From positions 1 through 7,333 of the forward strand of contig DAOWGY010000344.1 of assembly GCA_030641695.1 (NCBI GenBank): a stretch of 7,333 nt of DNA, written 5' to 3'. Positions 1 through 6,797 of the stretch are shown here, one piece after another. Under the pieces are notes generated by a model, which saw only the letters and a program-made list of their open reading frames with translations, was not told the origin of the DNA and did no database searches. Both the position numbers and the translations under genes were made by a program. How positions within the stretch are numbered: position 1 is the first letter of the stretch; the number at the start of each line of letters is the position of its first letter. This DNA comes from Gammaproteobacteria bacterium. GTDB lineage: Bacteria > Pseudomonadota > Gammaproteobacteria > Steroidobacterales > Woeseiaceae.

Positions 1-392
1 ACAACGAGGATAACCCGACGGCCCTCGCCATATGCCCAGAGCAATTGTTGGTTGAGTGCATCGACAAGCGCCTTGATGCTGCCTTTGTACTCGGGCTGCA
101 GTATGCCGAGTTCTTCACAAATCGTTTCGAGGAATTCGAGCGTTGACAGACGCGGGTTGAGCACGACGGCAACGTCGGCGTTGTCCGGAAGCTTGTTCTG
201 CAGCAGCGTTCGCACGAGTGTCGTCTTGCCGGTTCCGACTTCGCCCGTCAGCTGCATGAAGCCGCCGCTTTCGTTAACGCCGTAAACGAGATGCGCAAGC
301 GCCTCGCCGTGACGCTCGCTCAAGAACAGATAACGCGGATCGGGCGTTATCGCAAATGGCTTGTCGTTGAGTCCGAAGAAACTCGCGTACAT
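1..392 (-). CDS. ExeA/GspA-like AAA+ ATPase, N-terminal part (runs off left edge)
   Basis: The reading frame starts at ATG 392-390 and stays open to the left edge, giving 130 complete residues. The N-terminus MYASFFGLNDKPFAITPDPR, followed by YLFLSERH, is the signature of the ExeA/GspA/MshM family of AAA+ ATPases. A Walker A loop, GEVGTGKTT, lies at residues 50-58. The last visible residues (VILVV) look like the hydrophobic strand that leads into Walker B, but the acidic residues are outside the window. Family members energise assembly of type II secretion or pilus systems at the inner membrane. Related ATPases sit in exopolysaccharide/XrtA loci. The C-terminal part that would separate these possibilities (transmembrane segment, peptidoglycan-binding domain) is not visible, so the specific role is open. 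It lies 49 bases downstream of dinB on the same strand. No strong Shine-Dalgarno is present, only a purine-containing GACGGAT before the start. Confidence 0.85.
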   Translation of the reverse strand, partial: MYASFFGLNDKPFAITPDPRYLFLSERHGEALAHLVYGVNESGGFMQLTGEVGTGKTTLVRTLLQNKLPDNADVAVVLNPRLSTLEFLETICEELGILQPEYKGSIKALVDALNQQLLWAYGEGRRVILV

Positions 393-441
393 TGTTTTTA
401 TCCGTCGGCACTGCCGAGGTCGGCCCTCGATTCTACCTTAT

Positions 442-1608
442 TCACGGTCGCTCCAAGGTTCTTGCCCGGCTCACGGAGGCACCGCCAAAGCGGTCGCGAA
501 TCTCGTCGACGGCACGATCGACGTCTGTTCCCGGTGCGGATTCCTGCCCGGCGAACAGATCGCCCTGCCCGGCGGGCGCCAGGTTGTTGCCACCCACGCC
601 GAGCAAGCGAATGCGCGCGTCCGGATTGTCTGTGAGCCAGGCCCGGAGTAATTCGCGTGCGAGCTCGAAAATCTCGTCAGTGCCGTTGCCGGGCGGCCGC
701 AGACGCTTCTGGCGCGTGAATGTCTGGAAATCTGCTTGCCGGATCTTTACCTGTACCGTACCTGCTGCGACCCTGGCTTTGCGTAAACGACTCGAGGTGC
801 GTTCGGTCAGTCTGAGCAATTGCCGTTCCATGTCGTGCCGATCCGACAGGTCCTTGTCGTAGGTCTCCTCGGCACTGATCGATTTTTCGGCGCGCGCAGG
901 CACGACCGGACGATCGTCGATGCCTCCGGCACGGTCGCGCGTTTTTTGAGTAAATCGGCCGAAAATTGGTTCGAGGTCGTGATTCGGTGCCTGACGCAAG
1001 TCGGCGATCGTGCGTATATCGATTCGCTGCAGTCGAGCCAGCGTTTGCTTGCCGATTCCGGGAATCACCTCTACAGGCAGGGGATCGAGTCGCGCCTGAA
1101 CGTCGTCCGACGAAATGACGACCAGGCCATCCGGCTTGTCGAGATCGGAGGCGATTTTGGCGACCAGCTTGTTATCGGCCACGCCGACAGATGCCGTCAA
1201 TTCGGTTTGCTCGTGAATACGCGTCTTGATTGACTGTGCGATATCGCGACCGGGGCCGAATAACCTGAGGCTCGAGGTCACGTCGAGGAAGGCCTCATCA
1301 AGCGACAAGCCTTCGACCAGTGGCGTGAATTCCCTGAACACAGCGAAGATCTGCCGGGACACATTCTGGTAATGCGACATGCGCGGCGCGACGCGGCAAA
1401 GATTCGGGCAGCGTCGCCGTGCTTCGACCATAGGCATCGCGGAGCGAATACCGAAAACGCGCGATTCGTAACTCGCCGCCGCGACCACGCCGCGGTTCAT
1501 GCCGCCACCTACGACGACAGGTTTGCCGCGGAGTTCGGGATTGTCGCGTTGCTCGACCGATGCGTAAAACGCATCCATGTCCACATGCAATATTGAACGC
1601 GCAGCCAT
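442..1608 (-). CDS. dinB: DNA polymerase IV (Y-family translesion polymerase)
   Basis: This is a 388-residue Y-family polymerase, slightly longer than E. coli DinB (351). Palm and finger motifs are clear: HVDMDAFYASVEQ at 8-20 supplies metal ligand D10 and the steric-gate aromatic Y15, and SLDEAFLDV at 102-110 supplies D104 and E105. GVADNKLVAKIASDLDKP (142-159) and the helix-hairpin-helix IPGIGKQTLARL (182-193) follow, then the little-finger domain (about 242-343, beginning SISAEETY). A QGDLF sequence at 348-352 matches the sliding-clamp binding pattern QxxLF, with a further 36 residues after it. It copies past damaged template bases in the cytoplasm, at low fidelity. I chose the ATG at 1608 because MAARSILHVDMD matches the family N-terminus. 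An in-frame TTG at 1632 would add 8 residues and overlap ispA. It starts 4 bases after the ispA stop, so the two are probably co-transcribed. No LexA-box was recognised upstream. Confidence 0.97.
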   Translation of the reverse strand: MAARSILHVDMDAFYASVEQRDNPELRGKPVVVGGGMNRGVVAAASYESRVFGIRSAMPMVEARRRCPNLCRVAPRMSHYQNVSRQIFAVFREFTPLVEGLSLDEAFLDVTSSLRLFGPGRDIAQSIKTRIHEQTELTASVGVADNKLVAKIASDLDKPDGLVVISSDDVQARLDPLPVEVIPGIGKQTLARLQRIDIRTIADLRQAPNHDLEPIFGRFTQKTRDRAGGIDDRPVVPARAEKSISAEETYDKDLSDRHDMERQLLRLTERTSSRLRKARVAAGTVQVKIRQADFQTFTRQKRLRPPGNGTDEIFELARELLRAWLTDNPDARIRLLGVGGNNLAPAGQGDLFAGQESAPGTDVDRAVDEIRDRFGGASVSRARTLERP

Positions 1609-1612
1609 TGGT

Positions 1613-2500
1613 TCACTTGCCCCGATCCACAATGAAACGTGCCAGCCACGTGAGTGGTTCGGCTGTGCCGAGCACGTCGAGGAATTGCAGTCCGTCTGTC
1701 AGCAACTCGTCGCAGCGTTTGCGAGATTCGTCGACGCCCAGTAATCCAGGGTAGGTCGCCTTGTTCAAACGCACGTCGGAACCCGCAGACTTGCCAATGA
1801 CCTCGGTCTGGCCCTCTACGTCCAGAATATCGTCGCGAATCTGAAAGGCGACGCCAAGCGCACGACTGAACCCGTCAAGCGCTGCGGCGCGGTCGGGAGG
1901 GACCGCCTCAGCCAGCAGGCACGCCGACATGACAGACGCGTGAATGAGAGCGCCGGTCTTGAGTGCGTACATGTGTTCGAGTTCCTCCGCCCCGAGCGTG
2001 CGACCTTCGGCCTGAAGATCAATTGATTGCCCGCCGGTCATGCCGATCGAGCCGCAGGCGTTTGCAAGCAGTTGCACGAGCTGAACGTGGGTATCGCTCG
2101 AAATGTCGTCGATCTCCGTGAGCGCTGAAAATGCCAGCGGTTGCAGTGCGTCCGCAGCCAGGATCGCAGTTGCCTCGTCGAATTGCCGATGCACGGTCGG
2201 CAAGCCACGACGCAGATCATCGTCATCCATCGATGGCAGGTCGTCATGAACCAGCGAGAAGGCATGGATGAGTTCGATCGCGGCGGCCGGTGAGTCGAGT
2301 CGTGACTCTGGCACCTGCAGACATTCGCCGGCCGCATAGACGAGCAGTGGTCGCACGCGTTTGCCGCCGTTGAACACGGAGTAGCGCATGGCTTCATGCA
2401 AGCGGCAGGGCTCCACTTCGGGTCCCGGCAGCACGCTATCGAGTTTGGCTGCGATGCGATCCGAGTAATAGGAGATACGTTGTTCGAATTCTTCTGACAC
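1613..2500 (-). CDS. ispA: Farnesyl diphosphate synthase (IspA-type short-chain prenyltransferase)
   Basis: The 295-residue product is a trans-prenyl diphosphate synthase close in length and layout to E. coli IspA (299). Motifs in order are GGKRVRP (45-51) for IPP binding; the first aspartate-rich motif HDDLPSMDDDDLRRG (85-99), which has the bacterial DDxxxxD spacing; TGGQSIDLQAEG (155-166); KTG (181-183); and the second aspartate-rich motif FQIRDDILD (219-227). The residue five before the first Asp is F81. A bulky aromatic there normally stops chain growth at C15, so FPP is the expected product. GGPP cannot be excluded from sequence alone. The start is GTG at 2500 with only a weak purine stretch upstream; no ATG gives a full-length protein. 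Unlike the common xseB-ispA-dxs arrangement, this copy is followed by dinB and lies divergent to a mevalonate operon that would feed it IPP and DMAPP. Confidence 0.95.
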   Translation of the reverse strand: MSEEFEQRISYYSDRIAAKLDSVLPGPEVEPCRLHEAMRYSVFNGGKRVRPLLVYAAGECLQVPESRLDSPAAAIELIHAFSLVHDDLPSMDDDDLRRGLPTVHRQFDEATAILAADALQPLAFSALTEIDDISSDTHVQLVQLLANACGSIGMTGGQSIDLQAEGRTLGAEELEHMYALKTGALIHASVMSACLLAEAVPPDRAAALDGFSRALGVAFQIRDDILDVEGQTEVIGKSAGSDVRLNKATYPGLLGVDESRKRCDELLTDGLQFLDVLGTAEPLTWLARFIVDRGK

Positions 2501-2617
2501 CGGTACTCACTGGGCGTGTCGGCCCTGTAGCGTACACGTTTTCAGGCCGCGAGGCGCCGCCGCTACTGGGCTATAATTCACGTCCTTTCTGAATCGATCG
2601 TGTCGGATTCCAGAATC
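2501..2617. promoter_or_regulatory. Divergent intergenic region between ispA and the mevalonate operon
   Basis: This stretch must hold the promoters of both the ispA group (minus strand) and the mevalonate operon (plus strand), since both groups begin here. It is 99 bases if mvaD starts at GTG 2600 and 117 if it starts at ATG 2618. Apart from the plus-strand TATAAT described separately, I see no convincing minus-strand promoter, operator palindrome or riboswitch. Confidence 0.6.
2572..2577 (+). promoter_or_regulatory. Putative -10 element of the mevalonate operon promoter
   Basis: A perfect TATAAT stands out in an otherwise GC-rich region directly upstream of mvaD. Transcription would begin near 2584. 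No recognisable TTGACA-like -35 box lies 16-18 bases upstream (the sequence there is around gcgaggc), and the extended -10 TG is displaced by two bases. The promoter may therefore be weak or need an activator. The predicted leader is about 34 bases to ATG 2618 but only about 16 bases to GTG 2600, which mildly favours the ATG. Confidence 0.5.
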
Positions 2618-3580
2618 ATGGGAGTAACTGCCCGGGCCCAGCCCAACATCGCGCTGATCAAGTATTGGGGGAAGCGTGACAGCAATCGTAATCTGCCTGC
2701 GGTGGGTTCGATTTCGATTACGCTTCTCGATCTCTACACTGAAATGTGCGTCGAGTTCGATAGCGAGTCCGGACACGATACGCTGACGGTCAACGGTGAC
2801 GACAGCCCCGCGCTGCTGCCTCGGGTGGTGCGCTGCCTCGACGATGTGCTTGGTGAAAATCGCAGTCGGGCGCGTGTAACGAGCAGCAGTAATTTTCCAA
2901 TTGCGGCCGGCCTCGCGTCTTCCGCATCGTCGTTCGCCGCGCTTGTCGTCGCGGCGTCCGCGGCCGCCGGGCATGAACGCAGCACGGCGGAACTTGCCTG
3001 TCTCGCAGGGCGCGCATCCGGATCCGCCGCGAGATCTCTCTATGGTGGCTTCGTCGAATTGCAAAACGAAAACGAGGCCATCCTCGTGGACAGCATTCTT
3101 GATGGCGACGCGTGGCCGCTTCGTGTCGTCGCGGCAGTTACGGCAACGGAGGCGAAGCCCGTCAGTTCAGGCGAGGCAATGGAGATCAGTCGCAAATCAT
3201 CGCCGTTCTATGCCCGCTGGATCGAGGAGCAGCCCATGGATCTCGCGACCGCCAGGGATGCGATCGCGGTGCGGGACTTCGGCAAGCTCGCGAGTATCGC
3301 CGAGCATAATTGCCTGAAGATGCATTCCGTCATGTGGGCATCGCGCCCACCTGTCGTGTACTGGAATTCGGCCACGGTTGCCTGCATGCAGGCCGTTCGT
3401 GAACTGCACGAGAGCGGTGTTGGCGTATTTTTCACGATCGATGCGGGTCCGCAGGTCAAGGCTGTGTGCCTGCCCGACGATGAAGCTCGCGTCGTCGATG
3501 TACTGTCGCAAGTCGCCGGCGTGGAACAAGTGCTCGTGAGCGGTATCGGCACAGGCGCGGAGCTGGTGGCGAGCGAATGA
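2618..3580 (+). CDS. mvaD: Diphosphomevalonate decarboxylase
   Basis: This GHMP-superfamily enzyme (320 residues from ATG 2618) converts mevalonate 5-diphosphate plus ATP to isopentenyl diphosphate, CO2, phosphate and ADP. Diagnostic motifs are PNIALIKYWGKRD (residues 9-21), with the conserved K15, Y16, W17 and K19; the phosphate-binding stretch SSSNFPIAAGLASSASS (89-105); GSAARSLYGGF (135-145), with the substrate-binding R139; and FTIDAGPQVKA (272-282), with the catalytic aspartate D275 that corresponds to D305 of the yeast enzyme. Because the catalytic Asp and the KYWGK lysines are present, a true decarboxylase is more likely than a mevalonate-3-kinase relative. An in-frame GTG at 2600 would add six residues (MSDSRI). 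I prefer the ATG because it matches family N-termini and leaves a usable leader after the TATAAT; neither start has a strong Shine-Dalgarno. It is the first gene of the operon, and its stop overlaps the next start in ATGA. Confidence 0.95.
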   Translation: MGVTARAQPNIALIKYWGKRDSNRNLPAVGSISITLLDLYTEMCVEFDSESGHDTLTVNGDDSPALLPRVVRCLDDVLGENRSRARVTSSSNFPIAAGLASSASSFAALVVAASAAAGHERSTAELACLAGRASGSAARSLYGGFVELQNENEAILVDSILDGDAWPLRVVAAVTATEAKPVSSGEAMEISRKSSPFYARWIEEQPMDLATARDAIAVRDFGKLASIAEHNCLKMHSVMWASRPPVVYWNSATVACMQAVRELHESGVGVFFTIDAGPQVKAVCLPDDEARVVDVLSQVAGVEQVLVSGIGTGAELVASE

Positions 3581-4566
3581 TCCGAATCGTCGCGAGCGCG
3601 CCCGGCAAGCTGGTATTGTCCGGAGAATACGCGGTCCTCGACGGCGCTCCGGCTATCTGTATCGCTGTTGACCGTCGCGCGATCGTGACGATTGTCGCGC
3701 ACGAAGGCGCGCATCATGTCGTGTCGGCGCCCGGTTTTTCCGATTCTTGCGCTTCGTTTACAAGCGACTCCGGGAAGCTGTCATGGCTCGACGGCGGCGA
3801 GGACTTTGAATTGTTCGGGCAGGTATGGTCTGCAGCGGGCATATCTTCAAGCGCCCCACTGGCTACGACGCTCGATACAAGGGCTTTTCGCGACGCTGAG
3901 AGCGGTACGAAGATCGGCATCGGTTCGAGCGCGGCATTGACGGTCGCGCTGGCGACGGCACTTTCGGCGCTTAGCGGTTGCGACAATGCGAACCTCGCGC
4001 GCCGGGCACACCGTGACTTTCAGGGCGGTACCGGAAGCGGTGTCGATGTCGCCTGCAGCCTTGCCGGCGGCGTCGTCGAATATCGCATCGCCAATGCCAC
4101 GATTCGCGGCGTCGTGTGGCCCGCCGACTTACACTACGCGGTGTTCTGGAGCGGCGTTGCGGCGGATACGCGCAGCAAACTCGAGCGCTTGCGGACGCAA
4201 CCCGGAACGTCTGCTCGACGCAGTCTCGGGGAGGCCTCGGAGCGCTTCGCTGCCGCTTTTCATGACGGTGCGGTTAGCGCGATCATAGAAGAGCTTGGTC
4301 GTTACAATGAAGCATTGCACGATTTCGACATCGCACACGGACTGGGCATATTCGATGCGGGCCATGCGGCGCTTGCCGGTGCAGCCGCTTCGCACGGGGT
4401 TGTGTACAAGCCCTGCGGGGCAGGAGGTGGTGATATCGGCATTGCACTGGCAGCGGCAGCGAATTCGCTGGCATCATTTGAGGACTTCGCCACGGACTCC
4501 GGGTTCAGACGATTGCGCATGGGCCCGGATCCCGAAGGTGCTGTGTTGATCGAAGAAGAACAATAG
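3577..4566 (+). CDS. mvaK2: Phosphomevalonate kinase (GHMP kinase)
   Basis: The 329-residue product phosphorylates mevalonate 5-phosphate to the diphosphate, the substrate of the preceding MvaD. The three GHMP-kinase motifs are present: APGKLVLSGEYAVLDGAPAI (8-27), KIGIGSSAALTVAL (112-125, the ATP phosphate loop) and KPCGAGGGDIGIA (278-290). GTGSGVDVACSLAGG (151-165) carries the family aspartate at D157. SGEYAVL in motif 1 and KPxGAGGGD in motif 3 separate phosphomevalonate kinases from mevalonate kinases, which have GEHAVVYG and KxTGAGGGG. The residue before GAGGGD is Cys280, where many characterised enzymes have Ser. The length is in the normal bacterial range. The ATG at 3577 sits in an ATGA overlap with the mvaD stop, which suggests translational coupling. 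The gene ends at a TAG whose last base is the first base of the next GTG start. Specificity for phosphomevalonate is also supported by context, because the other two kinase-fold roles are filled by neighbours. Confidence 0.92.
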   Translation: MIRIVASAPGKLVLSGEYAVLDGAPAICIAVDRRAIVTIVAHEGAHHVVSAPGFSDSCASFTSDSGKLSWLDGGEDFELFGQVWSAAGISSSAPLATTLDTRAFRDAESGTKIGIGSSAALTVALATALSALSGCDNANLARRAHRDFQGGTGSGVDVACSLAGGVVEYRIANATIRGVVWPADLHYAVFWSGVAADTRSKLERLRTQPGTSARRSLGEASERFAAAFHDGAVSAIIEELGRYNEALHDFDIAHGLGIFDAGHAALAGAAASHGVVYKPCGAGGGDIGIALAAAANSLASFEDFATDSGFRRLRMGPDPEGAVLIEEEQ

Positions 4567-5849
4567 TGACCGAATCGCGAATTTCCGGACTCTACCGCCT
4601 CGATGTCGGGCAACGCATCGACGAACTGGAGCGGCTCGGCTGGCTGTCGACGCCCGATGCGACTGCTTTGCGACAGGGGCGGCATGTGCTTTTGTCGTCC
4701 GCCGCGGACAAAATCATCGAAAACGTCGTCGGCGTATTCGGGCTGCCGTTCGCCATCGCGCCGAATATCATTGTCAACGGTACGGATCGCCTGGTACCGA
4801 TGGTTGTCGAGGAACCCTCGATCGTCGCTGGATTGAGTTTCGCTGCCGCGCTTGCGCGTGGTCACGGCGGGTTCCGTGCGAGCTGTGTGGAATCACTGCT
4901 GGCGGGTCAGATTCACCTCACTGATTTCGACGACGCTGATGTGGCGGCCCGCCGAATCGAGAATGCCGGCCCAGACGTGATTGCGGCAGCGAATCGCGTA
5001 CACCCGCGACTCGTCGAGCGGGGTGGCGGGGTCCGGGAAATCGAAGTTCGACGACTCGAGTTGCCGGATGGCAAGCCGGCCCTCGCTGTACATCTGCTTG
5101 TCGATACCTGTGACGCGATGGGCGCGAATCTCGTCAACACGATCTGCGAGGCGGTGACGCCGCAGATCGTCGAAATCTGTGGTGGCAACGCGGTGATGCG
5201 CATACTGTCGAATCTCACTGATCGCTCTCTGGTCACGGCGACAGTTCGTTACGGGATAGACGAGCTGGCGACGGACGGCCTTGACGGCGCGACGGTCCGT
5301 GACGCTATCGTAACCACGAGCGACATCGCTGCCGTCGATCCGCATCGCGCGGCGACCCACAACAAGGGTGTCATGAACGGTATCGATGCGGTCGCCCTGG
5401 CTACCGGGAACGATTGGCGCGCCATCGAAGCTGGCGCTCATGCGTTCGCTGCAACCGGCGGCCAGTATCGGCCGCTGTCGCGCTGGATGGTCGGTGACGA
5501 GGGTGAGCTCGTTGGCGAGATATGTGTACCGCTGAAGGTCGGCATAGTCGGCGGTACCCTGGCGGCGAACCCGGCTGCCGCGCTGGGAATCCGGATCACC
5601 GGCGTAAGCAGGGCGACCGAACTCGCCGAATTGATGGCGGTCGTCGGCCTCGCACAGAATTTCGCTGCGCTGCGCGCCCTTGCAACGACCGGAATTCAGC
5701 AAGGGCACATGCGTCTGCATGCACGCAGCGTAGCAGCCACGGCCGGCGTCCCCGAGGAGTTGTTCGACGAGGTGGTCGAGCAACTCGTCGCCGAAGGCGA
5801 TATTCGCCAAGTGAGGGCGGTGGAGGTCGCTGCCGGTCTCGAGGGGGCA
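4566..5849 (+). other. HMG-CoA reductase domain of the fusion (residues 1-428)
   Basis: This half spans the length of a stand-alone class II enzyme (P. mevalonii, 428 residues) with apparently no net gap, because E83, K267, D283 and H381 keep the same numbers. The C-terminal part from about residue 375 is the mobile flap domain that brings H381 over the active site. At the coenzyme-selecting positions the protein has H146 and R148, where the NADH-using P. mevalonii enzyme has Asp and Leu (alignment from memory). Confidence 0.9.
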
Positions 5850-6797
5850 AGAAAGCAAGGCGACGCGCCGACAGGCACGGCTGTCGGCAAGGTAATCCTG
5901 CTGGGCGAGCACGCAGTCGTGTATGGCAAGCATGCGTTGGCGCTACCGATCCCGAACGCCGTGACCGCAACGGTCAGCGATACGGGCACGGGCCTGTCGC
6001 TGGTTGTGCCGGAGTGGGGCTTATCGCGGGACATCCAATCGGATAACGACAACGATAGCGGTATCGATGCCGCAGTGAAGCTGATATTGCGCGAGCTCGG
6101 CATAGACCGCGATGGCTTCGCGATCCATGTGCGATCGGCGTTACCTCGTGCGATGGGATTGGGATCCTCGGCGGCATTTGCCGTCGCGATCGTTCGCGCG
6201 TTCGATGCCGTGCTCGAACTCGGTCTCGACGACGCCCGCGTCAATGAGGTCGCTTTCGAGTGTGAAAAGCTCGCTCATGGCACGCCCTCCGGGATAGACA
6301 ACACACTCGCGACGTACGCCCGGCCGATGTTGTTTCGCAAATCGGACAAGCTGCATTTCGAGGAACTCGAACTCGCTGAACCACCTCCGCTGATCATTGC
6401 GAGCAGCGGCCGGTCCGGTATTACGCATGAGCAGGTAGCCGGTGTGCGGGCGCGCTATGAGCAAAACCGGGCGCATTACACGGCAATTTTCGAGCAGATC
6501 GACGCGCTCAGCATTGCTGGAGCCGCTGCACTTGGCGGGGCGGATTACGCGAAGCTCGGTGAGTTGATGAATATCTGTAATGGTCTGCTCAATGCAATCG
6601 GGGTCTCGACGCCCGAGCTCGAGCACATGATCAGTCTGGCTCGGCATGCCGGCGCAAGTGGCGCCAAACTGACCGGTGCCGGAGGCGGCGGCTCGATCGT
6701 CGCACTATGTCCGGGAGCAGTAGCGGAGGTCAGCACCGCACTGGCGTCTGCGGGCTACAGGACGATCACTTTGACAAACGGCATGGAAGCAGTGTGA
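4566..6797 (+). CDS. Bifunctional class II HMG-CoA reductase - mevalonate kinase fusion
   Basis: One uninterrupted 743-codon frame joins two whole enzymes. Residues 1 to about 428 are a class II HMG-CoA reductase, which reduces HMG-CoA to mevalonate. It has VVEEPSIVAG (E83), DAMGAN (183-188), ATHNKGVMNGID (K267), GNDW (D283) and QGHMRLHAR (H381), matching the Pseudomonas mevalonii catalytic residues even in number. Residues from about 437 to 743 are a mevalonate kinase: GKVILLGEHAVVYG (441-454, K442), PRAMGLGSSAA (527-537), E567, HGTPSGIDN (571-579, catalytic D578) and KLTGAGGGGS (701-710). The connecting stretch is only about 8 residues. No transmembrane segment is seen, so the protein should be cytosolic. 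The GTG start at 4566 overlaps the preceding TAG by one base, and a purine run GAAGAAGAA sits just upstream. The stop overlaps the idi start in GTGA. The two activities are consecutive, so the product of the first half is the substrate of the second. Both halves look catalytically intact. Confidence 0.95.
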   Translation: MTESRISGLYRLDVGQRIDELERLGWLSTPDATALRQGRHVLLSSAADKIIENVVGVFGLPFAIAPNIIVNGTDRLVPMVVEEPSIVAGLSFAAALARGHGGFRASCVESLLAGQIHLTDFDDADVAARRIENAGPDVIAAANRVHPRLVERGGGVREIEVRRLELPDGKPALAVHLLVDTCDAMGANLVNTICEAVTPQIVEICGGNAVMRILSNLTDRSLVTATVRYGIDELATDGLDGATVRDAIVTTSDIAAVDPHRAATHNKGVMNGIDAVALATGNDWRAIEAGAHAFAATGGQYRPLSRWMVGDEGELVGEICVPLKVGIVGGTLAANPAAALGIRITGVSRATELAELMAVVGLAQNFAALRALATTGIQQGHMRLHARSVAATAGVPEELFDEVVEQLVAEGDIRQVRAVEVAAGLEGARKQGDAPTGTAVGKVILLGEHAVVYGKHALALPIPNAVTATVSDTGTGLSLVVPEWGLSRDIQSDNDNDSGIDAAVKLILRELGIDRDGFAIHVRSALPRAMGLGSSAAFAVAIVRAFDAVLELGLDDARVNEVAFECEKLAHGTPSGIDNTLATYARPMLFRKSDKLHFEELELAEPPPLIIASSGRSGITHEQVAGVRARYEQNRAHYTAIFEQIDALSIAGAAALGGADYAKLGELMNICNGLLNAIGVSTPELEHMISLARHAGASGAKLTGAGGGGSIVALCPGAVAEVSTALASAGYRTITLTNGMEAV
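5874..6794 (+). other. Mevalonate kinase domain of the fusion (residues 437-743)
   Basis: At about 307 residues this half has the size of a compact bacterial or archaeal mevalonate kinase. All three GHMP motifs and the catalytic pair E567/D578 (rat enzyme E193/D204) are present. GEHAVVYG in motif 1 and HGTPSGIDN are specific to mevalonate kinase rather than phosphomevalonate kinase. There is no ATG or GTG codon in frame immediately before motif 1, so the domain has no obvious start of its own. Confidence 0.9.

Noticed and set aside
405..426. Short inverted repeat between dinB and the ExeA-like gene (GCCGAGGTCGGC) as a terminator.
   Set aside because: The stem is about five base pairs with a two-base loop and there is no T-run on the minus strand after it.
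430..435. TAGAAT on the minus strand upstream of the ExeA-like gene as a -10 box.
   Set aside because: No acceptable -35 lies at normal spacing (the best is a 3/6 match at 15 bases), and the match falls at the end of dinB, so it is too weak to list.
1609..1632. TTG start at 1632 for dinB (396 residues).
   Set aside because: The extra residues MWIGASEP do not match the family, the codon is rare as a start, and it would overlap ispA. ATG 1608 gives the standard N-terminus.
2507..3064. 185-codon open frame on the minus strand opposite mvaD.
   Set aside because: Its product is arginine-rich and low in recognisable motifs, and it lies antisense to a gene with clear catalytic motifs. Such frames are expected in high-GC coding DNA.
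3577..4566. Alternative reading of the second operon gene as the mevalonate kinase.
   Set aside because: Its motifs (SGEYAVL, KPCGAGGGD) are of the phosphomevalonate kinase type, and a clear mevalonate kinase is present in the fusion.
5811..5822. Possible internal start (GTG 5820, with GAGGG at 5813-5817) that could give a free mevalonate kinase.
   Set aside because: The purine run is only about two bases from the GTG, too close for a working ribosome site, and the codon lies within sequence that aligns with the reductase C-terminus.
4893..5933. 346-codon open frame on the minus strand opposite the reductase half of the fusion.
   Set aside because: It is long but matches no family I know. 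It is entirely antisense to the conserved reductase-coding sequence, whose composition explains the lack of stops.
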